A stretch of 64,000 nt of DNA, from positions 248,001 through 312,000 of the forward strand of contig NZ_JACFXU010000014.1 of assembly GCF_014077625.1 (NCBI RefSeq), read 5' to 3'. A program made the translations under genes and the position numbers. The stretch comes from Sediminihaliea albiluteola (GTDB lineage: Bacteria; Pseudomonadota; Gammaproteobacteria; Pseudomonadales; Halieaceae). This document shows positions 53,326 to 62,915 of this stretch, in pieces (the first letter of the stretch is position 1; every line of letters starts with the position of its first letter). The notes under the pieces were generated by a model. That model was given only the letters and a program-made list of their open reading frames with translations, made no database searches and was not told the DNA's origin.

Positions 53326-56082
53326 CTACAGAGAGCGTGCAATCTCCTTCACGTCGAAGACTTCAATTAAATCTCCGACTTTGACGTCAGTATAGTTCTT
53401 CACGCCGATACCACACTCGGTGCCGCTGCGAACTTCATTGGCATCGTCTTTAAAGCGACGCAGTGACTCTAGCTCACCCTCAAAGATGACCACGTTATCT
53501 CGCAGTACACGGATCGGCTTGGAGCGATACACGGTGCCCTCGGTGACCATACAGCCAGCAATCAAGCCAAACTTCGGCGAGCGGAACACATCGCGTACTT
53601 CCGCGATGCCGACAATCTCTTCCCGCATTTCCGGCGGTAGCATACCGCTCAGGGCCTGTTTCACATCGTCAATCAGGTCGTAGATCACGTTGTAGTAACG
53701 CAGATCAACACCTTCGGACTCAACCAGGCGACGCGCCGCAGCGTCAGCCCGCACGTTAAAGCCGAAAATCACTGCACCAGAAGTAATCGCCAGGGTAACG
53801 TCTGTTTCGGCAATACCACCAACGCCACCGGAGACAATATTCACCTGCACTTCTTCGTTACCCAACTCTAAGAGCGAAGACTGGATAGCTTCTAAAGTAC
53901 CGCGAACATCGGCCTTCACCACTACGTTGAGTGTTTTCTTCTCACCGGCGGTCATGCTTTCAAACATGTTATCCAGCTTAGCGGCCTGCTGACGCTGCAG
54001 TTTGGTATCGCGTGTTTTCTCTTGGCGATAATCGGCCAATTCGCGAGCCCGTTTTTCACTTTCAACAACAGCAAACTGATCACCTGCATCAGGTGTGCCA
54101 TCTAGACCGAGAATTTCCACCGGTATACTGGGGCCAGCTGACTCGATCGGCTTGCCATTTTCATCCAACATGGCGCGCACGCGACCGTACTGGAGGCCTG
54201 CCAAGACGATGTCGCCCTGACGCAAGGTACCGCTTTGCACCAACAGAGAAGCCACTGGGCCACGACCTTTATCAAGGCGCGACTCAATCACCAAACCCTG
54301 AGCCGGCACATCGCGAGGCGCTTCCAGCTCAAGCAACTCAGCCTGCAGCAGTACTGCGTCCAACAGGGCGTCAATGCCATCACCCGTTAGCGCGGAAACG
54401 TTCACAAACTGCGTGTCACCGCCCCACTCTTCGGGAATGACGTCTTTAGCTGCGAGTTCATTCTTAACCCGGTCTGGATCAACGTCTTCTTTATCCATTT
54501 TGTTCACGGCTACAATCAACGGCACTCCAGCAGCTTTCGCATGCTGAACAGCCTCAATTGTCTGCGGCATCACGCCATCGTCACCGGCAACAACCAAAAT
54601 AACGATATCAGTACTCTTAGCACCGCGGGCTCGCATTGCGGTAAACGCAGCGTGGCCAGGGGTATCCAAGAAGGAGATCATGCCGTGTTCAGTTTCTACG
54701 TGGTAAGCACCGATATGCTGTGTAATACCACCGGCCTCACCAGAGGCAACTCGGCTTTTACGAATGTAGTCCAGCAGAGAGGTTTTACCGTGGTCTACGT
54801 GGCCCATCACGCTAACAACTGGCGCGCGTGGTTCCATCGTGCCCTCGTGCTGAGCCAATGTCTCTTCCAGCTTATCTTCAAGCGCATCGGCGCTGATTAG
54901 CTTATATGTATGGCCCAGTTCCTCGACCACCAGAATAGCTGTGTCCTGGTCGATCATCTGGTTGATCGTGGCCATCACACCTAGCTTCATCAGTTCCTTG
55001 ATGACCGTACCGGCCTTCACCGACATCTGCTGTGCTAGGCCAGCCACGGATGTCATATCCGCCAGCTCTACTTCATGGACAATTTTCTCTGTTGGCATCT
55101 CAAATCCATGTTTGCTGTGTTCGGCATGACTCGCTTTCATCTTACGGCGGCCACCGCGACGGCGACCTACACCTGACTCTGCTGCTTCCAAATCTGACAG
55201 TGACAGGTTGTGCCCGCGCTGCTTACCGCGGCCAGCAGAACTGCGGTCAAGTCGACCACGAGGACCCGCTTTGCGGCGCTGTTCATCAGCACTGGGCGGC
55301 GGCGGTGCATCGTGCAAACGCTTGGGTCGCTTCGCCTCTTTCTCTTTTTCTGCAGCGGCTTTAGCTGCTGCAGCCTCGGCCTTCTGTCGCTCTTCTTCAG
55401 CTTTACGTGCTTCGATAGCAGCCTTACGCGCGGCAGCTTCCTCAGCCTCTTTCTTTTGACGACGCTGAATCGCCCGCTGACGTAAAACTTCAGGATCTAT
55501 ATTGCGCAGATCTTCTTCTGGCTCGGGCTCTTCTGCTACTTCCGGCTCCGGTTCTGGCTCGGGCTCCGGCTCTGGTTCCGGCTCTGGCTCTGGCTCTGGC
55601 TCGGGCTCTGGCTCGGGCTCAGGTTCCGGCTCGGGTTCTGGCTCAGGCTCTGGCACAACTTCCACTTCTGGCTCAGGTGTCGGCACAGCCTCAGCTGTTA
55701 CCTTGGGCTCTTCCTCTGCCCTATCTTCTTGCTGCTTGGCCTCAGCTTCAGCCGCTGCGGCAGCTTCTGCCTCAGCCCGCAGTTCCTCAGGGTCACGTTT
55801 TACGTAAGTGCGCTTTTTGCGCACTTCGACATTAACCGTTTTTTTGCCCTGTGAGCCGCTGGTACGCAGCGTGCTCATGGTTTTACGCTTAAGCGTAATA
55901 CGCTTGGGCCCCGCGCTGGATGCACCGCCCTTGAGGTGGCTTAGCAGTGTTTGCTTGTCCTCCTCAGATACCGCTTCGCTTGCACTTTTATGCGGCAAGC
56001 CGGCATCTTTCATCTGCGAAAGCAGACGTTCTACGGAAGCACCCACAGTCTCTGCGAGTTGCTTTACTGTCACCTGCGCCAT
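53326..56082 (-). CDS. infB: Translation initiation factor IF-2
   Basis: A 918-residue GTPase that brings fMet-tRNA to the ribosome. The N-terminus has an IF2-N domain ([21 protein letters not shown]), a long charged linker, and a second IF2-N domain near 330-380. The G domain follows from about residue 410 with [17 protein letters not shown] and NKMD, then domains II-IV. The linker has an unusual run of about 19 Glu-Pro pairs (roughly residues 143-181) followed by an Ala/Glu/Lys/Arg-rich helical part. It is the usual operon member after nusA. Confidence 0.97.
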   Translation of the reverse strand: MAQVTVKQLAETVGASVERLLSQMKDAGLPHKSASEAVSEEDKQTLLSHLKGGASSAGPKRITLKRKTMSTLRTSGSQGKKTVNVEVRKKRTYVKRDPEELRAEAEAAAAAEAEAKQQEDRAEEEPKVTAEAVPTPEPEVEVVPEPEPEPEPEPEPEPEPEPEPEPEPEPEPEPEPEPEPEVAEEPEPEEDLRNIDPEVLRQRAIQRRQKKEAEEAAARKAAIEARKAEEERQKAEAAAAKAAAEKEKEAKRPKRLHDAPPPPSADEQRRKAGPRGRLDRSSAGRGKQRGHNLSLSDLEAAESGVGRRRGGRRKMKASHAEHSKHGFEMPTEKIVHEVELADMTSVAGLAQQMSVKAGTVIKELMKLGVMATINQMIDQDTAILVVEELGHTYKLISADALEDKLEETLAQHEGTMEPRAPVVSVMGHVDHGKTSLLDYIRKSRVASGEAGGITQHIGAYHVETEHGMISFLDTPGHAAFTAMRARGAKSTDIVILVVAGDDGVMPQTIEAVQHAKAAGVPLIVAVNKMDKEDVDPDRVKNELAAKDVIPEEWGGDTQFVNVSALTGDGIDALLDAVLLQAELLELEAPRDVPAQGLVIESRLDKGRGPVASLLVQSGTLRQGDIVLAGLQYGRVRAMLDENGKPIESAGPSIPVEILGLDGTPDAGDQFAVVESEKRARELADYRQEKTRDTKLQRQQAAKLDNMFESMTAGEKKTLNVVVKADVRGTLEAIQSSLLELGNEEVQVNIVSGGVGGIAETDVTLAITSGAVIFGFNVRADAAARRLVESEGVDLRYYNVIYDLIDDVKQALSGMLPPEMREEIVGIAEVRDVFRSPKFGLIAGCMVTEGTVYRSKPIRVLRDNVVIFEGELESLRRFKDDANEVRSGTECGIGVKNYTDVKVGDLIEVFDVKEIARSL
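55541..55655. repeat. Codon-repeat tract encoding (Glu-Pro)n in infB
   Basis: About 115 bases made of a hexanucleotide-like repeat (GGCTCC, GGCTCT, GGCTCG, GGTTCT and similar variants on the plus strand) encode the Glu-Pro run of IF-2 on the minus strand. Synonymous changes between units suggest it is not very recent, but such tracts can change length. Confidence 0.85.
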
Positions 56083-56146
56083 TCCTTACTCTCCTTAATC
56101 CCGTTACCCTGTTTGCGATAGTCTGTTGCCGCTATTAGCTACGGCC

Positions 56147-57640
56147 TTACTCCGACTCCTCCGCAAACCAGGGAGCACGGGCTGTCATAATCAGCTCGCC
56201 CGCGCGCTCTTCTGTCATCTCCGGGATATCCATCAGGTCTTCCACACCGAGTTCAGCCAAGTCTTCCATTGTCGTCACTTCACGGCTGGCTAATATATGA
56301 GCCAGCTCCCGATCCATACCGTCCATGTTCAACAAGTCTTCTGCAGGTTGCTTATCACCCAGCTGCCCTTCGGATGCGATAGCCTGTGTCAACAAGGCAT
56401 CCTTGGCGCGAGCCCGCAGTTCCTCGGCGATTTCTTCGTCAAAACCTTCTACCGCAGTCATTTCTTCCAGCGGCACATAGGCTACTTCTTCCAGAGTGCT
56501 AAAACCTTCATCTACTAGGATTTCAGCTACTTCTTCGTCAATCTCTAGTTGATCCATAAAGGCCTGAATAACTTCACCGGCCTCTGCCTCATGCTTATCA
56601 GCGGCTTCTTCGGTACTCATCACGTTGATGGTCCAACCGGTCAACTCACTTGCAAGGCGTACGTTTTGACCCGAGCGACCAATCGCTTGAGCCAAGTTAT
56701 CTTCTGACACGGCAACATCCATTGTGCCCTTGTCTTCATCTACAACAATCGACTCAACCTCAGCCGGCGACATTGCGTTAATCACCAGCTGAGCGGGGTT
56801 GTCATCCCAAAGCACAATATCCACACGCTCGTTATCGAGCTCACCGGATACTGCCTGCACTCGTGAGCCACGCATACCCACACAGGCACCGACGGGGTCG
56901 ATACGCTGATCGTTGGTCTTCACTGCAATTTTTGCCCGAGAACCCGGATCACGGGCCGCAGCGCGAATCTGTATCACTTGCTCGGAAATTTCCGGCACTT
57001 CAATTTTGAACAGCTCGATCAGCATCTCAGGGCAAGCGCGACTGAGAATCAGCTGCGGACCACGGGTTTCGGTGCTAATTTCCATCAAAATCGCACGCAC
57101 GCGATCATTGACGCGGAAGGTCTCTCGGCCCACCAACTGCTCGCGGGGCAATAGGCCCTCAGCATTGTTGCCTAGGTCCACGATGACATTGTCACGAGTG
57201 ACCTTCTTAACAGTGCCAGCCACCAGCTCACCGAGCCGATCCATGTATTGCTCGACCACTTGAGCGCGCTCGGCATCACGCACACGCTGCACGATAACCT
57301 GCTTAGCTGTCTGCGCTGCGATACGACCAAAGCCAACGTTTTCTATCTGCTCTTCAAATACATCACCAGGCTTGAGGTTCGGATCTTTTTCAATCGCTTC
57401 CTCGGTAGTCAGCTGCGTGCCTAACAAAGCTACTTCGTCATCGGGCACAACCAACCAGCGGCGGACCGTATCATAGTCGCCAGTCTTTCGGTCGATAGTT
57501 ACCTCGATATCGGCATCTTCGTCATAACGCTTTTTCGTTGCTGTCGCCAGCGCCAGCTCAATCGCCTCAAAAATAATGTCTTCAGAGACACCTTTCTCAT
57601 TCGATACCGCTTCCGCAACCAGCAGAATTTCCTTTGTCAT
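56147..57640 (-). CDS. nusA: Transcription termination/antitermination protein NusA
   Basis: A 497-residue protein that binds RNA polymerase and controls pausing and antitermination. In order: N-terminal polymerase-binding domain, S1 (about 135-200; [28 protein letters not shown]), KH1 and KH2 ([39 protein letters not shown]), then two acidic helix-hairpin-helix repeats at the C-terminus (about 365-490) as in E. coli. It follows rimP by 28 bases. Confidence 0.97.
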   Translation of the reverse strand: MTKEILLVAEAVSNEKGVSEDIIFEAIELALATATKKRYDEDADIEVTIDRKTGDYDTVRRWLVVPDDEVALLGTQLTTEEAIEKDPNLKPGDVFEEQIENVGFGRIAAQTAKQVIVQRVRDAERAQVVEQYMDRLGELVAGTVKKVTRDNVIVDLGNNAEGLLPREQLVGRETFRVNDRVRAILMEISTETRGPQLILSRACPEMLIELFKIEVPEISEQVIQIRAAARDPGSRAKIAVKTNDQRIDPVGACVGMRGSRVQAVSGELDNERVDIVLWDDNPAQLVINAMSPAEVESIVVDEDKGTMDVAVSEDNLAQAIGRSGQNVRLASELTGWTINVMSTEEAADKHEAEAGEVIQAFMDQLEIDEEVAEILVDEGFSTLEEVAYVPLEEMTAVEGFDEEIAEELRARAKDALLTQAIASEGQLGDKQPAEDLLNMDGMDRELAHILASREVTTMEDLAELGVEDLMDIPEMTEERAGELIMTARAPWFAEESE

Positions 57641-57668
57641 CTAAAGCCTCGCCTGTTCGATGTCCGCG

Positions 57669-58124
57669 TCAGTCGCGGGGTAAAATTCGAGCTTTTTCAA
57701 TCGTAGTGAAGGGCAGCAGATATTCGTGATCTTCCACCTGTACTACCACATCCTCACCCTCAATGCCGTTTAAAACGCCTTTGAACTTACGTCGCCCTTC
57801 AAAGGGAGTGCGCAAGCGCATATCCAACCACTCACCCACATAGGCGGGGTACTGCTCTAGGCGGAACAACAAGCGATCTAGGCCAGGAGAAGACACCTCC
57901 AGCGTGTACTCACCACTTATTGGGTCTTCAACATCCATCACACCGCTGATGTGGTGACTCACGGTCGCACAATCATCGACACTGATGCCCTGTTCGTTTT
58001 CGATATAAATACGCAATACGGTATGGCGGCCTTGGGACAAATATTCGACGCCCCACAGCTCATAGCCCAATGCCTCAATAGAAGGCATCAGAAGCTGCTG
58101 AATCTCCTGCTGTTTACTTGCCAC
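57669..58124 (-). CDS. rimP: Ribosome maturation factor RimP
   Basis: A 151-residue factor for 30S assembly. Blocks [44 protein letters not shown] and [15 protein letters not shown] are typical. It starts at GTG 58124 with GGGAG about 9 bases before. It is the first protein gene of the nusA-infB operon, just after tRNA-fMet and its terminator-like hairpin. Confidence 0.96.
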   Translation of the reverse strand: MASKQQEIQQLLMPSIEALGYELWGVEYLSQGRHTVLRIYIENEQGISVDDCATVSHHISGVMDVEDPISGEYTLEVSSPGLDRLLFRLEQYPAYVGEWLDMRLRTPFEGRRKFKGVLNGIEGEDVVVQVEDHEYLLPFTTIEKARILPRD

Positions 58125-58171
58125 GTATTGCTTGCTCCCGCCGACTTTCTGGCACTTTTATCGCAGATACG

Positions 58172-58198
58172 AAAAAGCCCCTTAAAAGGGGCTTTTCG
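58172..58198 (-). terminator. Terminator/attenuator between tRNA-fMet and rimP
   Basis: AAAAGCCCCTT and AAGGGGCTTTT form an 11-base stem with a two-base spacer, ending in a T-run on the minus strand. It can stop transcription after tRNA-fMet. The rimP-nusA-infB operon must then rely on read-through or another promoter. Confidence 0.75.
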
Positions 58199-58237
58199 AA
58201 ACGTATTACCAATACTTTGGAGCGGGTAATACGAAAT

Positions 58238-58314
<77 letters not shown>

Positions 58315-58395
58315 TCAAAACTTTCTCGCTGTGAAGACCCCTTGGCACTTCACCTTGAGCCGCGTTGCTGCTGCGTCCCAAATTCGAGGTTGTGC

Positions 58396-58424
58396 ATTAT
58401 AGGTATGACACCCACCCGGGTCAA
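58396..58424 (-). promoter_or_regulatory. Strong sigma-70 promoter of tRNA-fMet
   Basis: On the minus strand TTGACC (58424-58419) and TATAAT (58401-58396) are 17 bases apart, with transcription starting near 58389. The leader of about 75 bases holds a GTGAAG/CTTCAC stem (58331-58353). Confidence 0.85.
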
Positions 58425-58750
58425 CCTATCTAGCGATTTAATTCCTACATTTATTAAGGGCATACAATTCACCAGCTATAGACGGCAAAAAACTAGCATC
58501 TTCAGTCTAAAACAATCCATCAAAACAAGCCCTGAACGAAATCGATATTGTTTCTGAACCCCCTATTGCTCATCTTTATATGCAAGGAGCCGACAACTAT
58601 TACCATACCATCGACGCAGATCTGCAATAAGCAACTCGTCGAGAAACGAAACATCGAGGCTTTTTGGCACAGACCGAAGTCGCGATGCTAACCCGCCACC
58701 GAAAAGTGGCACCTTAACAAAATGGACGTAACTCATAGAGGGAACTATAT
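58425..58750. other. Intergenic region before the bacteriocin-like gene
   Basis: About 325 bases of rather AT-rich sequence with no supportable gene. It should carry the promoter of the peptide gene. I see a small stem GCCAC-CGAAAA-GTGGC at 58695-58710 and no convincing -35/-10 pair. Confidence 0.5.
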
Positions 58751-59017
58751 ATGAACACTACAGCAGAAGTTACACCCTTGATCACAGCTATTTCACCATG
58801 CCGCGAACTGACTACCGAGGAGCTTGAGAACGTAAACGGAGGTGTAGCACCTATTATCGGTATCGCCGTTGGCGCAATCGGTCAGCTCGGCGCCAGAAGC
58901 ATGCTTACAGCAATTGCTGGCCGTATTGGTTTCGGGCTCGCCGTATACGATCTTGCTAACTATATCGGCGGCAGTGGCTCGTCACCAGCACTGACGAGAA
59001 GCTTACAACAGCATTAA
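58751..59017 (+). CDS. Double-glycine-leader bacteriocin-like peptide precursor
   Basis: An 88-residue peptide. Residues 20-31 read LTTEELENVNGG, an almost perfect double-glycine leader (Leu at -12, Glu at -8, Leu at -7, Val at -4, Gly-Gly at -2/-1). Cleavage would free a 57-residue peptide starting VAPIIGIAVGAIGQLGARSM. It is hydrophobic, Gly-rich and has GxxxG-like spacing, as in class II bacteriocins and microcins, and has no Cys. A strong AGAGGGA site lies 7 bases before the ATG. A GC stem-loop and two tiny membrane-protein genes follow. No peptidase-ABC exporter is in the window, so secretion would need a distant one. A non-toxic secreted signal peptide is an alternative. Confidence 0.72.
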   Translation: MNTTAEVTPLITAISPCRELTTEELENVNGGVAPIIGIAVGAIGQLGARSMLTAIAGRIGFGLAVYDLANYIGGSGSSPALTRSLQQH

Positions 59018-59023
59018 CCCTTT

Positions 59024-59058
59024 GCCGGGGCGGCGATTACTTCGTCAGCCGCCTCGGC
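59024..59058 (+). promoter_or_regulatory. Stem-loop between peptide gene and small membrane-protein genes
   Basis: GCCGGGGCGGC (59024-59034) pairs with GCCGCCTCGGC (59048-59058) with one G-U pair, 7 bases after the peptide stop. No U-tract follows. In bacteriocin operons such hairpins often let the structural gene be made in excess over the downstream genes. Confidence 0.6.
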
Positions 59059-59108
59059 TAACAAACTCCACCCATGCAAGCGAAATGACCAACCACCGAG
59101 GTTTTAAT

Positions 59109-59264
59109 ATGAAATCAAGCTATATCGGTTACATAGCGGCGATGGCTTTAGGCCTCCTAGGGTACTGGCTTGGCGCACCCATCGAAGCAGTGATTGTATT
59201 AATTCTTGTTGGCACCCTGATAGAACTGGCGATAACAAGAAACAGAAAAGACCACGAGGCGTAA
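59109..59264 (+). CDS. Tiny membrane protein, possible immunity protein
   Basis: A 51-residue protein (MKSSYIGYIAAMALGLLGYW at the start) with two hydrophobic segments (about 5-19 and 22-41) and a charged tail TRNRKDHEA. The frame opens at 59022, but ATG 59109 has GAGG 7 bases upstream. It lies 91 bases after the bacteriocin-like gene. Small, charged-tailed membrane proteins downstream of class II bacteriocin genes are often immunity proteins; that is inference. I do not recognise a family. Confidence 0.6.
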   Translation: MKSSYIGYIAAMALGLLGYWLGAPIEAVIVLILVGTLIELAITRNRKDHEA

Positions 59265-59274
59265 AGTAGACGCA

Positions 59275-59505
59275 ATGACTCAAAAACAAAATAGCACTGA
59301 CCTACTGCCGATATCCTTAAAATCACTGTTTATTAGCCACTCAGCCATCATACTTACACTATGCTTGCTGATCTCAGCCAGCCACTTTCCCAGTTGGATC
59401 GATTACGGGCTAATCGTTTTAGTTACGATGCTGCTCTGGGATTTATATAGAAAAACAAAAAGCAAACTACTATCTACGGCTAAGTCCCAAGGGCAAAGTG
59501 AGTAA
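59275..59505 (+). CDS. Small membrane protein, possible immunity protein
   Basis: A 76-residue protein with two hydrophobic stretches (about 18-36 and 43-55) and a Lys-rich C-terminus (RKTKSKLLSTAKSQGQSE). It starts 10 bases after the stop of the 51-residue gene and looks cotranscribed with it. The ribosome site is weak. It may be a second immunity or accessory protein of the peptide cassette. No family recognised. Confidence 0.55.
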   Translation: MTQKQNSTDLLPISLKSLFISHSAIILTLCLLISASHFPSWIDYGLIVLVTMLLWDLYRKTKSKLLSTAKSQGQSE

Positions 59506-59539
59506 TCTCCAAAGACTTGCGAGCGCCTGAGGAAGCAGC

Positions 59540-60133
59540 TCAGTCGACCAGCTCTATTTCTAAACTCTCCAGCAGGCCCACGGCTTCATGGCGGCTAAAC
59601 TTCGCGCCTTTAATTCGATTCTGATAGACATCTATGCTGTAGTTACTGGCCTCTGAAAAATCCGCCTCCGCAAGGTCAGTTTGACTAAACTGACTGCCAC
59701 TAAAGTCACTATAAGTGAAGTTGGCTGAGCTAAAAGACCCTTCGCGGAAATCCACTTGATGCGCCTTGCACTCTTCCAGTATCAGCTCGGGAAAGGATAA
59801 ACCGAAAAAAGAACTGTCATTGAGTATGCATTTGTAGAAGCTGACAGGCGAGCTCACTATCAACGAGGGCCGCGTGATACGAGTCCAATCCACACCGACC
59901 AACTTTGACTCATGAAAAACGACACCTGAGAACTTACTGTAAGCTAGGGATACCACACTGAGATTGCACTGATTGAATTCGCAGTCGACAAAATTACAGC
60001 GCTCAAAAGTGGCCTCACTGAAGTCACAGTCTCGAAATACGCAGCCGTCAAACTCTTTACCCTTGATCACCTGGGAGGAAAAATCTTTCCCGGCAAATGT
60101 TTCTGACCAGTACTCGTTTTTTTCACTCAGCAT
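59540..60133 (-). CDS. Pentapeptide-repeat protein (Qnr/McbG-like)
   Basis: A 197-residue protein of A(D/N)LXX-type pentapeptide repeats: FDGCVFRDCDFSEATFERC, FVDCEFNQCNLSVVSL, then a break near 88-95 and FREGSFSSANFTYSDFSGS. The layout (two repeat blocks, then a C-terminal helix ending in GLLESLEIELVD) resembles Qnr and the microcin-B17 immunity protein McbG, which mimic DNA and protect gyrase. It is convergent with the bacteriocin-like cassette and sits in the same tRNA-flanked insertion, but its link to the peptide is unproven. It may also be a housekeeping member of the family. Confidence 0.82.
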   Translation of the reverse strand: MLSEKNEYWSETFAGKDFSSQVIKGKEFDGCVFRDCDFSEATFERCNFVDCEFNQCNLSVVSLAYSKFSGVVFHESKLVGVDWTRITRPSLIVSSPVSFYKCILNDSSFFGLSFPELILEECKAHQVDFREGSFSSANFTYSDFSGSQFSQTDLAEADFSEASNYSIDVYQNRIKGAKFSRHEAVGLLESLEIELVD

Positions 60134-60206
60134 GCAGGTGCACTCAGGCAGTTGTATGGCGCAGAAATAATCCGCAGAAAGTCATCGCAAGAGGATGATT
60201 TTTAGA

Positions 60207-60292
60207 TGGTGCCGAAGGCGGGACTTGAACCCGCACGAGCATAGCTCACTACCCCCTCAAGATAGCGTGTCTACCAATTCCACCACTTCGGC
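60207..60292 (-). tRNA. tRNA-Leu (GAG)
   Basis: An 86-base class II tRNA with long variable arm and encoded CCA. The acceptor stem GCCGAAG/CTTCGGC is perfect. The anticodon loop UUGAGGG gives anticodon GAG, reading CUC and CUU. It lies 12 bases after secG, as in Pseudomonas. Confidence 0.96.
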
Positions 60293-60304
60293 ATAAACAG
60301 GTGA

Positions 60305-60679
60305 TTACAACTCCGGAACATCTCCCTCTTGGATGGGAGCGGCTTCCGGCGCCGCATTATCTACTACTGGAAGATCAGACTCTATAGCTGGCGCAGAAAT
60401 TTCTTCAGCTGGCGGCAAAATGAGATCCAAATCATCGACAACACGTGTTTTTTGAGTCGCCAGAATAGCCAAGCCAAAGCTAGAAGCAAAAAACAGCACA
60501 ACCAACCACGCAGTAGCTCGGGTCAAAACGTTATCACTGCCGCCACTACCAAAGAGTGTCTGGGAGGCACCGGCACCGAAGGATGCGCCCATATCGGCAC
60601 CCTTACCCTGCTGCAGCATGATCAGGCCAATAATGCCCAAGGCAAGCAGCAGATGAACAATCAGAATAATTTGTTCCAT
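60305..60679 (-). CDS. secG: Protein translocase subunit SecG
   Basis: A 124-residue SecYEG subunit with two membrane helices (about 3-20 and 52-72), the conserved LQQGKGADMGASFGAGASQTLFGSGGS loop, and an acidic Pro/Ala-rich C-terminal tail typical of gammaproteobacteria. It lies between tpiA and tRNA-Leu. Confidence 0.95.
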   Translation of the reverse strand: MEQIILIVHLLLALGIIGLIMLQQGKGADMGASFGAGASQTLFGSGGSDNVLTRATAWLVVLFFASSFGLAILATQKTRVVDDLDLILPPAEEISAPAIESDLPVVDNAAPEAAPIQEGDVPEL

Positions 60680-60725
60680 AAGTCCTTTTGCCCTCGTGGG
60701 GCGTCAACTTCAAAAGTGGCTGGCG

Positions 60726-61469
60726 CTAGATCGCCGCCTCAATAATTTTTGCAAACTCGGCTGCGTCTAATGACGCACCTCCCACTAAAGCCCCGTCGAT
60801 ATCCGGTTGGGAGAACAGTGCCTGCGCATTGGCAGCTTTTACACTACCACCATAAAGAATGCGCAATTTAGCGGCATTCAATGATCCTATACCCGCCAAC
60901 TGCTCACGTATAAAGCTGTGCATCTCTTGCGCTTCGGCCGGCGTTGCTGTCAGGCCAGTACCGATCGCCCAAACAGGTTCATAGGCAACCACCAAACCTC
61001 GCAGCTCTGCCTGACCAGCCAAAGCGCCCTTAAGCTGCTTGGCTACAACCTCAAAAGCCTCACCGTCTTCACGCTGAGCCTGCGTCTCACCAATACACAG
61101 TACTGGCTTTAAACCAGCCTCAAGTGCTGCAGCTAGCTTTGCAGCCACCATGTCATCAGACTCTGAGTGATACTGGCGCCGCTCCGAGTGACCCAGTAAG
61201 ACCCACTCACAACCCAAATCAGCCAGCATTTCGGCTGATACCTCACCGGTGTAAGCGCCAGATTGCATATGACTGCAGTCCTGGGCCCCCACTTGCAGCC
61301 CAGACTTAGCAGCCTGTGCCAAAACCTGTGCAAGGTGAACAAAACTTGGACACACAGCCACGTCTATCTGTGACAAGTTTTCCAAGCCTAACAATTCTGT
61401 GCTCAACTGCTCGACGCTGGCTCGTGAGCCGTGCATCTTCCAGTTAGCCATAACAAGCGGTCGACGCAT
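60726..61469 (-). CDS. tpiA: Triosephosphate isomerase
   Basis: A 247-residue TIM-barrel enzyme that interconverts DHAP and G3P. The start MANWKMHG holds catalytic Lys; His is in LLGHSERRQYH; catalytic Glu is in VVAYEPVWAIGTG; phosphate loop is LYGGSV. The frame opens at 61532, but ATG 61469 (MRRPLVMANWKM) with GGGGA upstream is the right start. Confidence 0.97.
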   Translation of the reverse strand: MRRPLVMANWKMHGSRASVEQLSTELLGLENLSQIDVAVCPSFVHLAQVLAQAAKSGLQVGAQDCSHMQSGAYTGEVSAEMLADLGCEWVLLGHSERRQYHSESDDMVAAKLAAALEAGLKPVLCIGETQAQREDGEAFEVVAKQLKGALAGQAELRGLVVAYEPVWAIGTGLTATPAEAQEMHSFIREQLAGIGSLNAAKLRILYGGSVKAANAQALFSQPDIDGALVGGASLDAAEFAKIIEAAI

Positions 61470-61565
61470 GGTTTTTCCCCGGAGCGAAAACGGCGGCAAT
61501 GCTACCCGAGATATCCCTGCGTTACAAGACAAATGCCAAGGACAATCGAGCGCAAAGCCATCCCT

Positions 61566-62915
61566 TTATGCCACAGCCGCCTCGACACGCCCTGCCAAAT
61601 CAGCGCAGAGCTCGGCGACCTTCTCATGATCTTGGCCTTCCACCATGACACGCACCAGGGGCTCAGTACCCGAGGGGCGCAGCAAGACTCGGCCGCGATC
61701 ACCCAATGTATCCTCCACTTCTTTCACCGCATCGACAATGGCGGGATAGTCATTAATGTCAAACTTGCCCTTAACCCGCACATTGATCATGGTTTGGGGA
61801 CACTTGGTCATTCCTTTGAGCAGCGTCAAAAGCTCGCCGCCCGACTTCTGCACAGCCACCAAGACCTGTAAAGAGGCCACGATACCATCGCCTGTAGTGG
61901 TGTGGTCTGCACAGATAATATGCCCCGAGGACTCCCCTCCCAGCAACCAGCCTTGGCTTTCCATCATTTCTTTGACGTAGCGGTCACCTACTTTGGCCCG
62001 CACTAACTGCAAACCGGCGTCACGCAGGGCCAGCTCCAGCCCAAGGTTGCTCATTGCCGTACCCACCACACCTGCTTCAGAGGTGCCATGGGCTAAACGG
62101 TGCAGTGCAATAATGTAGAGTAGCTCGTCACCATCGACCAACTTGCCATTGCGGTCAACAAACAGCACACGGTCGCCGTCGCCGTCATAGGCGATACCTA
62201 GATCAGCCTGCTGCTCGAGTACTAAGGCTGAAAGCGCCGCGGTATCAGTAGAACCCACACCTTCATTGATATTGAAGCCATCTGGCTGGACACCGAGGGT
62301 GACCACGTCGGCACCAAGCTCTGATAACACACTCGGAGCGATGTGGTAGGTCGCACCGTTAGCGCAATCAACCGCAATTTTAAGCCCCCGCAGACTAAAG
62401 CCTTCGGGAACCGTCGACTTGCAGTATTCGATATAGCGCCCGGCTGCATCGACTACCCGCAACACCTTGCCAATTTCTCGGGAGGACACCACTTCAAGCT
62501 CCTCCTCCAATTCTGCCTCAATAGCCAGCTCAACCTCATCGGGCAGCTTGGAGCCAGTAGCAGAGAAAAACTTGATGCCATTGTCATAAAAAGGATTATG
62601 TGAGGCGCTGATCACGATGCCCGCCACGGCATGCTGAGTGCGCGTCATTAAAGCCACCGCCGGTGTGGGCATGGGGCCCAACAGCTTCACATCGACACCG
62701 GCAGCCACCAGGCCAGCCTCTAGGGCCGACTCGAACATATAGCCAGATACTCTGGTGTCCTTGCCGATAATCACAGTCTTGCGGCCAGCGCCGTCATCAC
62801 TGCGAGAAAAGACTCGGCCGCAGGCCCAACCAAGCTTGAGCATAAAGTCAGGCGTAATCGGCTTACTGCCTACCTCACCGCGAATACCGTCGGTGCCGAA
62901 ATAGCGTCTACTCAT
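61566..62915 (-). CDS. glmM: Phosphoglucosamine mutase
   Basis: A 449-residue enzyme that makes glucosamine-1-phosphate for UDP-GlcNAc. The start is [14 protein letters not shown]. The phospho-Ser lies in [17 protein letters not shown], the metal site is [12 protein letters not shown], and GGESSGHII plus [13 protein letters not shown] are substrate loops. Its ATG directly follows the folP stop. Confidence 0.97.
   Translation of the reverse strand: MSRRYFGTDGIRGEVGSKPITPDFMLKLGWACGRVFSRSDDGAGRKTVIIGKDTRVSGYMFESALEAGLVAAGVDVKLLGPMPTPAVALMTRTQHAVAGIVISASHNPFYDNGIKFFSATGSKLPDEVELAIEAELEEELEVVSSREIGKVLRVVDAAGRYIEYCKSTVPEGFSLRGLKIAVDCANGATYHIAPSVLSELGADVVTLGVQPDGFNINEGVGSTDTAALSALVLEQQADLGIAYDGDGDRVLFVDRNGKLVDGDELLYIIALHRLAHGTSEAGVVGTAMSNLGLELALRDAGLQLVRAKVGDRYVKEMMESQGWLLGGESSGHIICADHTTTGDGIVASLQVLVAVQKSGGELLTLLKGMTKCPQTMINVRVKGKFDINDYPAIVDAVKEVEDTLGDRGRVLLRPSGTEPLVRVMVEGQDHEKVAELCADLAGRVEAAVA

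Noticed and set aside
55502-55807. Plus-strand frame coding a long Ser-Gly repeat
   Set aside because: It is the mirror of the Glu-Pro codon tract of infB. The minus-strand IF-2 frame is certain.
58342-58557. 71-codon frame upstream of the bacteriocin-like gene
   Set aside because: It crosses the strong minus-strand tRNA-fMet promoter, has no ribosome site and no protein character.
58671-58690. TGGCAC sequences resembling sigma-54 -24 elements before the peptide gene
   Set aside because: Neither copy has GC at the required -12 spacing.
58315-60206. Possible integrative element at the tRNA pair
   Set aside because: No integrase, no repeat of a tRNA end and no insertion-sequence features were seen, so only an insertion of unknown mechanism is reported.
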